Below are positions 1 to 7,080 of a stretch of 41,787 bases of DNA, one piece after another (the first letter of the stretch is position 1; every line of letters starts with the position of its first letter). Source of the DNA: Candidatus Shapirobacteria bacterium. GTDB lineage: Bacteria; Patescibacteriota; Microgenomatia; UBA12405; UBA6130. The notes under the pieces are model-generated. The model was not told the DNA's origin. It ran no database searches and saw nothing but the letters and a program-made list of their open reading frames with translations. The stretch is from the NCBI GenBank assembly GCA_027039485.1, contig JALWDZ010000011.1, positions 1 through 41,787 on the forward strand, in the 5' to 3' direction. A program made the translations under genes and the position numbers.

Positions 1-143
1 ACTACAACAAGGATAGAATCCAACTAAGATTAAAGACTTCTCCCTATCTGTTTATTAAACAACATCAACCCAACCATCCACTGTTAAAAACTTTGTAAAC
101 ATATTATGAAAAATGGGGTACTTGACAAAAAGATGACAAAGAT
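1..143. other. AT-rich intergenic stretch, no gene seen
   Basis: No open reading frame with a recognisable product, RNA gene or convincing terminator was found here. The stretch is AT-rich and leads directly into the palindromic repeat element at 144-258. A gene beyond the left edge may end just outside the window. Confidence 0.5.
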
Positions 144-258
144 GTTTTGGTCATTTGATTTTTGAACATTGTTTAGGATTTAGGATTTTGGTAATTAGGA
201 TTTGCTCCGACGTGACGTCGGAGCAGGTTTGAGATTTGGTGCTCGGAATTTGGTTATT
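144..258. repeat. Dispersed AT-rich repeat with GC palindrome (copy 1)
   Basis: The element is made of short variants of the words GGTCATTTGAT, ATTGTTTAGGATTTAGGAT and AATTTGG. They surround a perfect 9-bp inverted repeat at 204-224 (GCTCCGACG, loop TGA, CGTCGGAGC), followed by CAGGTTTG. The same arrangement recurs at 11523-11655. The stem of the second copy differs by one compensated base pair (T-A here, C-G there), which suggests the hairpin itself is maintained. There is no U-tract after the hairpin, so a simple intrinsic terminator is unlikely. Function is unknown. Confidence 0.75.
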
Positions 259-341
259 CGTATAGGAAGATATGAACATGGCATAATAACAAAATGGATA
301 AAAAGAAAGCGTTGGGTTTGATTTGATTATTTCTCTTTAGA

Positions 342-350
342 TGTTAAAAT
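342..350 (+). promoter_or_regulatory. rplS promoter, extended -10
   Basis: TGTTAAAAT fits an extended -10 (TGn plus TAAAAT at 345-350), with a weak -35 TTGATT at 323-328 and a 16-nt spacer. Only 6 nt separate the hexamer from the rplS ATG, so transcription should start at or next to the start codon. Confidence 0.6.
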
Positions 351-356
351 ACAGGC

Positions 357-677
357 ATGGCAAATAGTTTTCAGTGGCACGATATCCGGGTGAAGGTTGG
401 CGACATTGTCCGCTTGGAATATTTAATCAAAGAGAAGGGTAAAGAGCGGCAGCAGCCTTTTCAAGGGCGGGTTATTGCTATTAAGGGGAGTAGCCCAGAA
501 AGCAAAACCTTTACCGTCCGCCGGATTGCCGTTGATGGGGTTGGGGTGGAGCGTATTTTCCCGGTCCAATCGCCATGGATTAAAGAATTGCGGGTGGTAG
601 GAAAACCAAGCAAGCGGATTAAAAGGGCGAAACTTTATTATCTTCGCCAGCGGCATGGCAAGAAAGCCCGGCTTTAA
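357..677 (+). CDS. rplS: 50S ribosomal protein L19
   Basis: L19 is a large-subunit protein at the interface with the 30S subunit. The 106-aa product has the family pattern: an N-terminal [15 protein letters not shown] segment, the [10 protein letters not shown] strand, the [19 protein letters not shown] core and a basic tail with KAKLYYLR-like sequence ([17 protein letters not shown]). Length is normal for the family. The ATG at 357 lies 6 nt after an extended -10, so the mRNA is probably leaderless. The 3' end overlaps yraN by 23 nt, implying co-transcription; an rplS-yraN neighbourhood is common in bacteria, usually with rnhB between them, which is absent here. Confidence 0.95.
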   Translation: MANSFQWHDIRVKVGDIVRLEYLIKEKGKERQQPFQGRVIAIKGSSPESKTFTVRRIAVDGVGVERIFPVQSPWIKELRVVGKPSKRIKRAKLYYLRQRHGKKARL

Positions 678-1035
678 GCGAAAAACTTTTGGCGGCCAAG
701 GCGAATCTTTAGCTATCCAGTTTTTGCGCCGCCAAGGATTGCAAATTTTAAACCGCAATTTCCGAACTCCTTGGGGAGAGTTGGATATTATTGCCCGCAA
801 CCGAGACACCCTTATTTTTGTGGAAGTAAAAGCCCGGCGGACCGATAGGGCCGGCTATCCCGAAGAGGCGGTTAGGAAATGGAAGGTAGGGCATCTGGTT
901 AGGGCTGCCTGGCTTTACACCCAAAAGCATCCTGGCTTGCCCGACCGTTGGCGCCTGGATGTAGTGGCAATCCGTTATTCTGAAGGCCAACCAGAAATTC
1001 GCTGGTATCAAAACATTTCTCCCGTTTTTAGCTAA
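655..1035 (+). CDS. yraN: YraN/UPF0102 family nuclease-like protein
   Basis: The 126-aa product carries the UPF0102 signature: [20 protein letters not shown] near residues 16-35, then [22 protein letters not shown] around residues 40-61. The E/D-(x)n-ExK arrangement (GELD and VEVK) is the restriction-endonuclease-like active-site layout. The family is thought to act on DNA or RNA but its cellular role is not settled. It starts inside the rplS 3' end (23-nt overlap) and its stop overlaps the convergent membrane-protein gene by 4 nt. Length and motifs are typical. Confidence 0.88.
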   Translation: MARKPGFKRKTFGGQGESLAIQFLRRQGLQILNRNFRTPWGELDIIARNRDTLIFVEVKARRTDRAGYPEEAVRKWKVGHLVRAAWLYTQKHPGLPDRWRLDVVAIRYSEGQPEIRWYQNISPVFS

Positions 1036-1490
1036 TTTGGTAGCGAATGCCAGCGGCGGAAGCAATTCATAAAGTAGAGGGAAGCGAATTGGAAAAAGAT
1101 AGAAAGAAGCAAGAGAGGGATAGCATAACGCGCCATTTGGGTTACAAAGAAGGTGGGAAAGACAGAAGAAAGGACCCCCAAGCCGACAGCTGCTCCGCAA
1201 ACCGGCGCTCCCAAACCGCAAGTCTGCAGGGCAATTAGGCCAATGGCGGTTGCCAAAAGGCCCAAAAGCGAGCTTTGATAAGTTTTGGCCAAAACTATCT
1301 TTTCTTTGGCATTGCGAATAGTGCAGGTAATGGTCAGAGCGAAAGAGAACATAAAAAGAACGGCTAGAGAGGTGTACCAGCAGCAAAAAACTGTCTTGGG
1401 AATTAGGAAATAACTTAGGAAGAACGAAAGGGCAAAAGTAAGCCAACAATACCGGCTTTGGAAAATGTGATAAAGATAACGGTGGGTCAT
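1032..1490 (-). CDS. Small multi-pass membrane protein, function unknown
   Basis: I do not recognise a named family. The product (152 aa from ATG at 1490) has about four hydrophobic helices and a distinctive cysteine and glycine-rich segment, QTCGLGAPVCGAAVGLGVL, leading into the third helix, plus a CC pair in helix 2. An in-frame ATG at 1517 would give 161 aa, but it lies inside a good -10 (TATAAT, minus strand, 1521-1516; -35 TTGTTT at 1544-1539, 17-nt spacer), so the ATG at 1490 is preferred. There is no clear Shine-Dalgarno. It lies between convergent yraN and the tRNA-Glu gene. The paired cysteines could be a redox or metal site, but that is speculative. Confidence 0.65.
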   Translation of the reverse strand: MTHRYLYHIFQSRYCWLTFALSFFLSYFLIPKTVFCCWYTSLAVLFMFSFALTITCTIRNAKEKIVLAKTYQSSLLGLLATAIGLIALQTCGLGAPVCGAAVGLGVLSSVFPTFFVTQMARYAIPLLLLSIFFQFASLYFMNCFRRWHSLPN

Positions 1491-1548
1491 TTTTGTTTTG
1501 CTAATTACTTCATCCATTATAGGGGAATTGTGTTGAAGAAACAACAGG

Positions 1549-1620
1549 TGCCGCCAGCGGGAATCGAACCCGCCTTTTCACCTTGAAAGGGTGACGTCCT
1601 AGCCGATAGACGATGGCGGC
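1549..1620 (-). tRNA. tRNA-Glu (TTC)
   Basis: Read on the minus strand, it folds as a cloverleaf with acceptor stem GCCGCCA/TGGCGGC, anticodon stem TCACC/GGTGA around loop CTTTCAA (anticodon TTC), and T-arm GCGGGTTCGATTCCCGC. The discriminator is A. The 3' CCA is not encoded (CCT follows), so it must be added after transcription. Confidence 0.95.
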
Positions 1621-1646
1621 CTGTCCGATTATAGCATGGCGCTTGC

Positions 1647-1675
1647 TTGACAAAAAGGTAAAAATGGGTTACAAA
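1647..1675 (+). promoter_or_regulatory. mraZ/dcw promoter
   Basis: A consensus -35 TTGACA at 1647-1652 is followed by a 17-nt spacer and a -10 TACAAA at 1670-1675. The predicted start of transcription is near 1682, inside the MraZ-box array, so MraZ binding would cover the -10 and the start site, as expected for autoregulation of the dcw operon. Confidence 0.7.
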
Positions 1676-1708
1676 TGGTGTGAGGTGGCACAAAATGGTG
1701 AAAAGTGG
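1665..1708 (+). promoter_or_regulatory. MraZ operator: five TGG repeats on one helix face
   Basis: TGG trinucleotides occur at 1665, 1676, 1686, 1696 and 1706, with spacings of 11, 10, 10 and 10 bp. The known MraZ target is a set of TGGGN or GTG-type direct repeats about 10 bp apart upstream of mraZ. The array overlaps the -10, the probable Shine-Dalgarno (GAGGTG at 1682-1687) and the mraZ ATG, so binding could repress both transcription and initiation. The match in position and periodicity is strong; binding itself is inferred. Confidence 0.8.
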
Positions 1709-2138
1709 TGAATTACTTTTAGGGCAATACCAGGCAACAGTAACGGCAAAGGGCCGCCTTGCGTTTCCTAAAAAATTGCGCCAGCTTTTGGGTTCCCGGA
1801 TTATTGTCACCCGCGGTTATGATGGCTGTCTTTTGGCGATGAGTTATAGCGAGTGGAAAAAAATGACCCGCCAATTGGGCGACCACTTGCCAATTTGGGA
1901 AGCATCCCGAGAAACAAGCCGTTTCCTTTTTGGCAATGCCGCAGAAATAATTTTTGACAAACAAGGCCGCTTTGTCCTGCCGCCGCATTTGCGCCATTAT
2001 AGCCAGATTAAAGATAAGGTTGTTTTTCTAGGTTTGAACCGCTATGTGGAAATTTGGGATGCTCGCCGTTGGCAGCAATATCAGCAATATTTGAGCCGCA
2101 ATATTAAAAGTATTTCCGAGAAGTTGGCCCATGAATAA
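1695..2138 (+). CDS. mraZ: Transcriptional regulator MraZ
   Basis: MraZ is a ring-forming DNA-binding protein of the AbrB/SpoVT double-psi fold that regulates the dcw cluster. The product (147 aa) has the two typical repeats: LLGQYQATVTAKGRLAFPKKLR near the N-terminus and AAEIIFDKQGRFVLPPHLR near residue 80. An upstream in-frame GTG at 1680 lies upstream of the predicted transcription start, whereas the ATG at 1695 follows GAGGTG with 7-nt spacing, so 1695 is chosen. The stop overlaps rsmH by 8 nt. It is the first gene of the cell-wall cluster and its own operator covers its start. Confidence 0.92.
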   Translation: MVKSGELLLGQYQATVTAKGRLAFPKKLRQLLGSRIIVTRGYDGCLLAMSYSEWKKMTRQLGDHLPIWEASRETSRFLFGNAAEIIFDKQGRFVLPPHLRHYSQIKDKVVFLGLNRYVEIWDARRWQQYQQYLSRNIKSISEKLAHE

Positions 2139-3024
2139 AAATGTTTTTCGCTCCCGCCACCAACCAGTTTTATTAGCAGCGGCCATGAAATATCTGGACC
2201 CTAAACCTGGAGAACGCTATCTTGATGCTACCTTAGGCGGAGGAAGCTACAGCTATACCCTTTATCAAAAAGGCGCCCGGGTGCTTTCTCTAGATTGGGA
2301 TCCGCTGATGATTGACCAGGCCAAGAAGCATTACCCCTGCCCCAATGCTTCTTGGCGTTTGCGCGTGGCTAATTTTGCTGATTTAGCCCAAGTTTGCCAG
2401 AAAGAAAAATTTTGCCCCCTGGCAGGAGTCGTTTTTGATTTGGGATTAACTAAGTGGCACTACCAGTTAGGGAGGGGGTTCTCTTTTCAAGAAAATGCTC
2501 CCTTGGACATGCGCTTAAGCCCCGAATTACCGCAAACAGCCGCCGATATTATCGCTGCGTCTTCGTTGGCCCAGCTAGAAAAGTGGCTTTTGCAAATTGG
2601 CCAGGAGAGATTTGCGGCTGAAATTGCCCAGTTTTTAAAAAAAGCGGTCGGCCGAGGCTTGATGGCTGCTGAGATTGCTGAGGGTATTGCTGAGATCTAC
2701 CGCCGCCATCATGTTTCTCCGCGGAACAATCCGGCGACGAAGACATTTTTAGTTTTGCGCATTTTAGTGAATCAGGAGCTAGAAAATTTAAAGAAGGGCC
2801 TAGAGGGAGCGGTGGCAAGTTTAGCTGCTGGCGGGCGGCTGGTGGTCGTTAGCTTCCATTCCGGAGAAGACCGTTTGGTTAAGCAATTTTTCCGCCGTCA
2901 GGAAAGAGAGAAGCGCTTAAAAATTTTAACCCGAAAAGCCCAACGGCCTGCTGCCGCCGAGGTAAAGCAAAATCCTTTGGCTCGTAGTGCTCGTTTGCGG
3001 GCTGCCGAAAAAAATGAAAACTAA
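2131..3024 (+). CDS. rsmH: 16S rRNA (cytosine-1402-N4)-methyltransferase RsmH (MraW)
   Basis: RsmH methylates N4 of C1402 in the 16S rRNA decoding site using S-adenosylmethionine. The 297-aa product shows HQPVLLAAAMKYL at the start, a SAM-binding DATLGGGSYSYTL loop, APLDMRL in the middle, LRILVNQELENL and the C-terminal VVVSFHSGEDRLVKQFFR. The usual DLGVSSPQLD segment reads DLGLTKWHYQLGRGFSF, a divergent version. It overlaps mraZ by 8 nt and the ftsL-like gene by 11 nt, the conserved dcw order. Confidence 0.94.
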   Translation: MNKNVFRSRHQPVLLAAAMKYLDPKPGERYLDATLGGGSYSYTLYQKGARVLSLDWDPLMIDQAKKHYPCPNASWRLRVANFADLAQVCQKEKFCPLAGVVFDLGLTKWHYQLGRGFSFQENAPLDMRLSPELPQTAADIIAASSLAQLEKWLLQIGQERFAAEIAQFLKKAVGRGLMAAEIAEGIAEIYRRHHVSPRNNPATKTFLVLRILVNQELENLKKGLEGAVASLAAGGRLVVVSFHSGEDRLVKQFFRRQEREKRLKILTRKAQRPAAAEVKQNPLARSARLRAAEKNEN

Positions 3025-3289
3025 GCAAAAAATTTTAGCTTTGCTTTTTGTCCTTAGCCAAGTTGGGCTCTGGCTTTGGTGGCGCAATCGTAATTTTGAT
3101 CTGGCTATGGATTTGGTGAAATTAGGAAACCAGCAGCAAGAATTGCAGGCGCTAGTTAATCGCCAAGAAAACCAACTTGCTGCAGTCACATCTTTGCGGG
3201 AGCTAACCCGCGCCGGCCGCCAATTGGAAATCAGTTTGGTTAAACACTTTTGGCAAATTCCCGAAGAGACTATTGCTTGGCGACCATGA
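3014..3289 (+). CDS. ftsL: FtsL-like divisome protein
   Basis: This 91-aa product has a short basic N-terminus (MKTKQKIL), one membrane helix (residues about 6-23) and an outside segment rich in Q, E and L (LGNQQQELQALVNRQENQLAAV) that is likely a coiled coil. FtsL has low sequence conservation, so the call rests on topology, size and the position between rsmH and ftsI. An upstream in-frame start at 2987 exists, but the ATG at 3014 gives the normal cytoplasmic tail. The stop overlaps ftsI by 4 nt (ATGA). Confidence 0.7.
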   Translation: MKTKQKILALLFVLSQVGLWLWWRNRNFDLAMDLVKLGNQQQELQALVNRQENQLAAVTSLRELTRAGRQLEISLVKHFWQIPEETIAWRP

Positions 3290-4989
3290 AAAGAGAGCCA
3301 AGACGCCTGTTGTTTTTAGCCCTTTTCTTTTTTTTCTGGTGGCTGGCTATTATTGGCCGGCTTTTTTATTGGCAGGTTTTAGCCAAGACCCATTTCAGTG
3401 ACAATTTAGCTTCGCTAGAAAAGAGAGAGGTGGTGGTAGGATCCCGGGGGAAAATTTATAGCCATGACGGTTTTCCGCTGGCGACTAATAAAATCGCCTA
3501 TAACCTTTTTCTTTGGCGGCCAGCTCTTAAAATTAGCCTCCAAGCTCTGCTGCAAAAGATTGCTCCAATCATTTTTTATCCGCCCGACCAAACTAAGTCG
3601 TTGAAGGAAAACCTTCTCCAAAAGCTTTCTGCCCAACCCCAGCAAAAATGGCTGGCTTTGGCCCAGAATTTAAACTATGGCCAATATCAAGCATTGCGCG
3701 ATCTCCACCTTGAGGGTCTAAAATTTCAGCAGCACCAAGAGCGTTTTTATCCCGAAGGCTCGATGGCTGCCCATCTTTTGGGTTTTGTAGGCCGGGACAA
3801 GCTGGGCCAGCCACGGGGGTATTTTGGCTTGGAAGGGTTTTATCAAGAGCAGCTGGCCGGACTGGCCGGAATCCGCCAGCAAGGCTTTTGGCATTTTTTA
3901 AACCGCCGCAGCGATGAGGTGGCTCCCCGGCAGGGACGCGATCTTCATCTTTTTCTTGACCGGGGAGCGCAGTTTATTGCCGAACAAGCATTGGCGGCCG
4001 GAGTGCGCCGTTATGGGGCTAAAGGCGGTTGGGTGGTTATTCTCGATAGCCGGAATGGTGCTGTGCTGGCAATGGCAACTTGGCCTAAGTATGATCCGGC
4101 CCATTACAACCAGTATCCTTACCGTCAGTTTCTTAATCCGGTGATTTCGGCTTCTTTTGAGCCGGGGTCGATTTTTAAACCGTTAGTAATGGCAGCGGCT
4201 TTGAACGAAAAAGTCATTAAGCCCGAGAGCCGGTGCCCCATTTGTTCAGGCCCAATCCAAATTGGCAAATACAAAATTAAAACCTGGAATGATGTCTATC
4301 ATCCTAACTCTACTATGACCGAAATTATTAAAAATTCAGACAATGTGGGCATGGTATACGTAGCTCGCCAACTGGGTAAAAAGAAACTTTTTGCCTATTT
4401 GCAAAAATATCATTTGACTCAAAAAACAGGCATCGACTTGCAGGGGGAAATGTTGCCCCAGCTGAAGCCGCCTGAACGGTGGTATCCTATCGATTTTGCC
4501 ACCATTTCTTTTGGCCAAGGTATTGCCCTAACTCCGATTCAATTTATTACCGCTTTTAATGCTCTGGCTGATGGGGGAGTGGTCTATCAGCCGCGGGTGG
4601 TGGAAACAATCGCCGCCGGCCAAAAGATTTTTCCTACCGTTAGCCGTATTCTTGCTCGTCCTTTAAAGCCTGATGCCTGTCGGCAGATAAAGGAGATGCT
4701 GGTAGTAGCTGTGAATGAAGGGGAGGCGAAATGGACGCGAATTCGCGGCTACCGCATTGCCGGAAAAACGGGTACAGCCCAAATTCCTCTGGCTGGCCAT
4801 TATGCTGATAAAAAAACGATTGCCTCGTTTGCCGGTTTTGCTCCGGCCGATCATCCCCACTTTACGATGTTAGTAAGCCTCCAAGAGCCCACCAGCTCGC
4901 CTTGGGGATCGGAGACGGCTGCCCCGCTTTGGTTTCAAATTGCCCGCCAGCTTTTTATTTATTGGGGAATCCAACCCCGGGGCGATTAA
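3286..4989 (+). CDS. ftsI: Peptidoglycan transpeptidase FtsI (class B PBP)
   Basis: This is a septal peptidoglycan D,D-transpeptidase. It has an N-terminal membrane helix (residues about 7-26), a PBP dimerisation region, then the transpeptidase domain with all three catalytic motifs: S295-I-F-K298 (EPGSIFKP), S351-D-N353 and K494-T-G (AGKTGTAQ). The product is 567 aa, typical for the family. The ATG at 3286 is preferred over 3250 because it overlaps the ftsL stop as ATGA and places the basic residues before the membrane helix. No PASTA domain is seen at the C-terminus. It probably works with FtsW (15031) in the divisome. Confidence 0.93.
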   Translation: MKREPRRLLFLALFFFFWWLAIIGRLFYWQVLAKTHFSDNLASLEKREVVVGSRGKIYSHDGFPLATNKIAYNLFLWRPALKISLQALLQKIAPIIFYPPDQTKSLKENLLQKLSAQPQQKWLALAQNLNYGQYQALRDLHLEGLKFQQHQERFYPEGSMAAHLLGFVGRDKLGQPRGYFGLEGFYQEQLAGLAGIRQQGFWHFLNRRSDEVAPRQGRDLHLFLDRGAQFIAEQALAAGVRRYGAKGGWVVILDSRNGAVLAMATWPKYDPAHYNQYPYRQFLNPVISASFEPGSIFKPLVMAAALNEKVIKPESRCPICSGPIQIGKYKIKTWNDVYHPNSTMTEIIKNSDNVGMVYVARQLGKKKLFAYLQKYHLTQKTGIDLQGEMLPQLKPPERWYPIDFATISFGQGIALTPIQFITAFNALADGGVVYQPRVVETIAAGQKIFPTVSRILARPLKPDACRQIKEMLVVAVNEGEAKWTRIRGYRIAGKTGTAQIPLAGHYADKKTIASFAGFAPADHPHFTMLVSLQEPTSSPWGSETAAPLWFQIARQLFIYWGIQPRGD

Positions 4990-4998
4990 CCGTTTTCG

Positions 4999-5007
4999 TG
5001 CTATAAT
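4999..5007 (+). promoter_or_regulatory. Internal promoter for murE, extended -10
   Basis: TGCTATAAT is a perfect extended -10 in the 28-nt gap after ftsI. No good -35 is visible. The hexamer ends 10 nt before the murE ATG, predicting a leader of only about 4 nt. Confidence 0.6.
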
Positions 5008-5017
5008 CACTTGATTG

Positions 5018-6331
5018 ATGACTAATTGGCGCCAATGGCTTAAAAACCACTTTATCCATCTTCCCCGGGCAATTTTGGCAAACTGGCGTTATGGTTGGCC
5101 GAGCCGACGGCTTAATTTTATTGGTGTGACCGGCACCGATGGCAAAACGACAACTACCCTTTTAATTCACCACCTTCTTCGGGAAGCGGGTTTAGCCGCT
5201 GGCTATGTTTCGACGATTGCCGCCCAGGTGGGGAAGAAGCAAGAACCAACCGGTTTGCATGTCACCTCACCGCCGGCGGCTAAGCTGCAGAGGTGGCTAG
5301 CGGCAATGGCCCGCGAGCAAGCCGGCAAATGGGTTGTTTTGGAGGCTACTTCCCATGGTTTGGACCAGTATCGCCTTTGGGGAATCCATTTCCAAAAAGC
5401 TATTTTGACGAATCTAACCCACGAGCATTTAGATTACCACCAAACAATGGAAAATTATTTTCGGGCTAAAATGCGCCTTCTTTGCCATAGCGAACGGCTT
5501 TTTGTTTATGAAAATTTAGGGAAACAATTTTTGCCAGCGATTAAGAAAACCTGTCGCCAGCAAAAGATTTTTCTCTATGGACTAAGTCCTAAAAGTGACT
5601 GGCAGGCAAGAAACCTGCATCTTGGCTTGGGGCAAACAAGCTTTGATCTTTATTTTCGCCGGCAAAAAAAAGGCCATTTTCAAAGCCAGCTTACGGGCGA
5701 ATTTAATTTGCACAATCAAATAGCCGCCTTGGCTGCTGTTTTGGACCAACATTTGGTTTCTTTATCTCAAGCCCAAGCAGCTTTGGCAACTTTTCCCCCG
5801 CCGCGGGGACGAATGGAAATTGTCGCCCGCGAGCCATTTTTGGTGATGATTGATTTCGCCCACACTCCCAACGCCTTAGAACAATTATTGCGTTCCTTGC
5901 GCCAGGTGCATTCCGGCCGGATTTTAGTGGTTTTTGGCGCTGCCGGGGAACGGGACCGAGAAAAGCGCCCTTTAATGGGGGAGATAGCTGCCCGTTGGGC
6001 TGATGTTGCCGTTTTAACCTCTGAAGATCCGCGCACCGAAGATCCCCAAGCCATTATTGAGGCTATTGCCCGGGGGTGCCGGCAGGGAAAAATGCGCCGG
6101 GCCAAGGAAAAAGACGCCCGGCTAGTGCAACAGGGAAAGAAGAAAAAAGTCTTTTTCCAAATTGAAAATCGCCAAGAAGCTATTAATTTTGCTTTGCGCC
6201 GCTTAGCCCGGCCAGGCGATTTGGTTGTTCTTTGCGGCAAGGGCCATGAGCAATCCATTTGCTATGGCCATCAAGAATATCCTTGGTCGGAGCATCAGGC
6301 AGTTAAGGTTGCTTTAGGGCAACAGCCATGA
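5018..6331 (+). CDS. murE: MurE-type UDP-MurNAc-peptide ligase, N-terminally shortened
   Basis: MurE adds the third amino acid to UDP-MurNAc-L-Ala-D-Glu using ATP. The product (437 aa) has the ATP-binding GVTGTDGKTTTTLL (K43), the LEATSHGLDQYR motif, the central DFAHTPNALEQLL segment and a C-terminal SEDPRTEDP motif aligned with the DNPR that binds meso-diaminopimelate in Gram-negative MurE; the retained Arg favours a DAP-type substrate. The P-loop starts about 70 residues earlier than in E. coli MurE, so most of the N-terminal uridine-binding domain is absent. It overlaps the following gene by 4 nt. Confidence 0.85.
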   Translation: MTNWRQWLKNHFIHLPRAILANWRYGWPSRRLNFIGVTGTDGKTTTTLLIHHLLREAGLAAGYVSTIAAQVGKKQEPTGLHVTSPPAAKLQRWLAAMAREQAGKWVVLEATSHGLDQYRLWGIHFQKAILTNLTHEHLDYHQTMENYFRAKMRLLCHSERLFVYENLGKQFLPAIKKTCRQQKIFLYGLSPKSDWQARNLHLGLGQTSFDLYFRRQKKGHFQSQLTGEFNLHNQIAALAAVLDQHLVSLSQAQAALATFPPPRGRMEIVAREPFLVMIDFAHTPNALEQLLRSLRQVHSGRILVVFGAAGERDREKRPLMGEIAARWADVAVLTSEDPRTEDPQAIIEAIARGCRQGKMRRAKEKDARLVQQGKKKKVFFQIENRQEAINFALRRLARPGDLVVLCGKGHEQSICYGHQEYPWSEHQAVKVALGQQP

Positions 6332-7080
6332 AGCTGATCTTTTCGCCTTTCAAAGCCAACTACCAGCGCTACCAATTTCCTTATCAAGTTTTGCTTTGGC
6401 GAGAATCGGGCGATAGTTTGGCAAAAATTTATGCTCTTGGCTTCCTGCCTTTTCGCCAGCGCCAAGATTTATTTTATTTAAGCCGAAGTTGCCGGAGCAA
6501 TCTCCGGCACAGCCAATTTTCTTCGGAAAACCGGCGCGTCTTAGCTCGAACCAAGGGCTTTCGCTTTTCTCTAAAAAAAGTTAGTCCTCCCTTATTGCCA
6601 GAAAAACAGAAACTCTTGCGCGATTGGGCCCGGGGAGCAGGTTGGGATATTAAAACGCCGACTCTAAAGAAGCTTTGGCAGGGAAAATTTTTTAATTACC
6701 AGTTAATCATTAGCTGGCAAAAGCAGCCGGTTAGCTATTCTCTCTTGTTGGTCCAACCGCCGATTGCCCATTGGGCCTATCTTTTTCTGGATTCTGCCTA
6801 CCGACAGCAAAATTTGGCTATGGCCGGAGGGTTATTTCTAATTCGCTGGGCCCAGCAGCAGCATTTAGCCTATCTCTATTTGGGGACTTGTTATGGGCGG
6901 TTGAATTATAAGCGCAATTTTCCCGGCCTGGAATTTTTTAATGGCCTTTATTGGTCGGATGACCAAAAAGAATTACGCCAGCTATTAAAAGAAGATTGGC
7001 CGGGCCATCTTTGGCAGAATACCGCCTGGCGCCAGAAGCTGGAAAGCTGGTTAACTAAAAGCAGCAAAAGACAAGAATGA
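6328..7080 (+). CDS. Bpt/ATE1-like aminoacyl-tRNA transferase homologue
   Basis: The 250-aa product resembles the Bpt/ATE1 (leucyl/arginyl-tRNA-protein transferase) family. Residues 54-72 (SCRSNLRHSQFSSENRRVL) match the N-terminal SCxPxR...F..S.sqrRvl signature. Residues 182-200 (YLYLGTCYGRLNYKRNFPG) match the C-terminal YLYLGY....MNYK.rF block of the GNAT-like domain. Of the N-terminal cysteine cluster only C55 remains. Its place between murE and an Mpl-type ligase, with 4-nt overlaps on both sides, suggests a job in peptidoglycan peptide modification, comparable in logic to the Fem transferases, which also use aminoacyl-tRNA and a GNAT-like fold. That role is inference; protein N-end labelling is the family alternative. 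Confidence 0.6.
   Translation: MKLIFSPFKANYQRYQFPYQVLLWRESGDSLAKIYALGFLPFRQRQDLFYLSRSCRSNLRHSQFSSENRRVLARTKGFRFSLKKVSPPLLPEKQKLLRDWARGAGWDIKTPTLKKLWQGKFFNYQLIISWQKQPVSYSLLLVQPPIAHWAYLFLDSAYRQQNLAMAGGLFLIRWAQQQHLAYLYLGTCYGRLNYKRNFPGLEFFNGLYWSDDQKELRQLLKEDWPGHLWQNTAWRQKLESWLTKSSKRQE

Noticed and set aside
204-224. GC palindromes at 204-224 and 11592-11611 as intrinsic terminators
   Set aside because: Neither is followed by a U-tract (CAGGTTTG follows), and neither directly follows a gene end.
748-1449. 233-codon minus-strand open frame opposite yraN and the small membrane-protein gene
   Set aside because: It lies antisense or out of frame to better-supported genes and shows no domain or motif pattern.
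1665-1708. Regular short repeats as a CRISPR fragment
   Set aside because: The repeat unit is only a TGG every 10 bp with no spacers; it fits an MraZ operator.
3281-7080. Recoding of TGA as glycine (code 25, as in some CPR lineages)
   Set aside because: TGA acts as the true stop in several ATGA overlaps (ftsL/ftsI, murE/6328, 6328/mpl), and reading through would disrupt the next gene pairing.
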